7,404 bases of DNA from NCBI GenBank assembly GCA_015655485.1, contig JAATEZ010000147.1, positions 1 to 7,404 of the forward strand, written 5' to 3'. The notes beneath the pieces are model-generated. The model ran no database searches. It saw nothing but the letters and a program-made list of their open reading frames with translations, and had not been told where the DNA came from. The position numbers and the translations under genes were made by a program. This DNA comes from Lactobacillales bacterium (GTDB lineage: Bacteria; Bacillota; Bacilli; Lactobacillales; Vagococcaceae). This document shows, one piece after another, positions 7,245-7,404 of this stretch (within the stretch, counting starts at the first letter, position 1; each line of letters starts with the position of its first letter).

Positions 7245-7339
7245 ATCGAAACAAGAAAGAATTCATGAATCATAAAATAAAGGTTCGAACCGATCGATGT
7301 TTTTATTTAAAGTTAAGGAAAATATAAAGGAGTTATTTC

Positions 7340-7404
7340 ATGAATTCATTTGCATTGTTCAAAACTGCCCTATTAAACCCTAAAAAATTGAACCAGGCAA
7401 AAAC
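7340..7404 (+). CDS. N-terminus of an unidentified protein, possibly DUF1189 family (runs off window)
   Basis: Only 21 codons are visible, beginning MNSFALFKTALLNPKKL. An AAAGGAG ribosome site 7 bases before the ATG makes the start convincing. The opening, a short amphipathic stretch (FALFKTALLNPKKL), resembles the N-terminus of DUF1189 membrane proteins as I recall them. In Bacillus subtilis a DUF1189 gene (yqgB) lies near sodA, which adds weak support. The gene diverges from sodA. Too little is present to show membrane segments or to exclude another family. Confidence 0.6.
   Translation, partial: MNSFALFKTALLNPKKLNQAK

Noticed and set aside
7282..7291. Palindrome GGTTCGAACC, and the palindromes ATTCATGAAT (7261-7270) and ATGAATTCAT (7340-7349), as operator sites
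   Set aside because: Each is a single 10-base palindrome of different sequence, with no repeat at a regular distance and no match to an operator I know. Kept only as a note.

Overview
The window looks like chromosomal core DNA from a low-GC Firmicute (GC roughly 40% by eye), most likely a member of the Enterococcaceae. SodA and PcrA read very much like the Enterococcus proteins as I remember them. The gene order pcrA-ligA-(camS)-gatC-gatA is the usual one for Bacillales and Lactobacillales. I cannot name a species. I see no mobile element, CRISPR array, tRNA or rRNA.

Layout, read along the minus strand, which carries nearly all the genes. sodA (manganese-type superoxide dismutase) sits at 6382-6990 with its own promoter, and ends at a strong palindromic terminator (6324-6369). 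About 50 bases further on, an extended -10 promoter (6264-6272) starts a tightly packed operon. It holds pcrA helicase (3947-6232), ligA NAD-dependent DNA ligase (1908-3932), a wrecked camS (1485-1908), and then gatC (1089-1394) and gatA (from 1089, leaving the window at base 1). Junctions are close: 14 bases between pcrA and ligA, a TAATG overlap between ligA and the camS remnant, and a TGATG overlap between gatC and gatA. gatC has its own probable extended -10 promoter just upstream.

The main departure from a textbook operon is camS. The space between ligA and gatC is not empty. It holds the C-terminal third of a CamS-family lipoprotein, split over three reading frames by two frameshifts. 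Its start codon is joined to the C-terminal part by a large internal deletion that removed the signal peptide, the lipobox and most of the mature domain. In Enterococcus faecalis the signal peptide of this family is the source of the cAM373 sex pheromone, so this locus can no longer supply such a peptide.

On the plus strand, a gene diverging from sodA begins at 7340 and runs off the end. Only 21 codons are visible; they fit the start of a DUF1189-type membrane protein. The 349-base gap between it and sodA holds the sodA promoter, a possible promoter for the rightward gene, and an AT-rich leader with two competing inverted repeats.

Functionally, the window joins DNA repair and replication (PcrA, LigA), tRNA-dependent amidation for translation (GatCA) and oxidative-stress defence (SodA). 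I found no new multi-gene system. The camS decay is the most informative feature.
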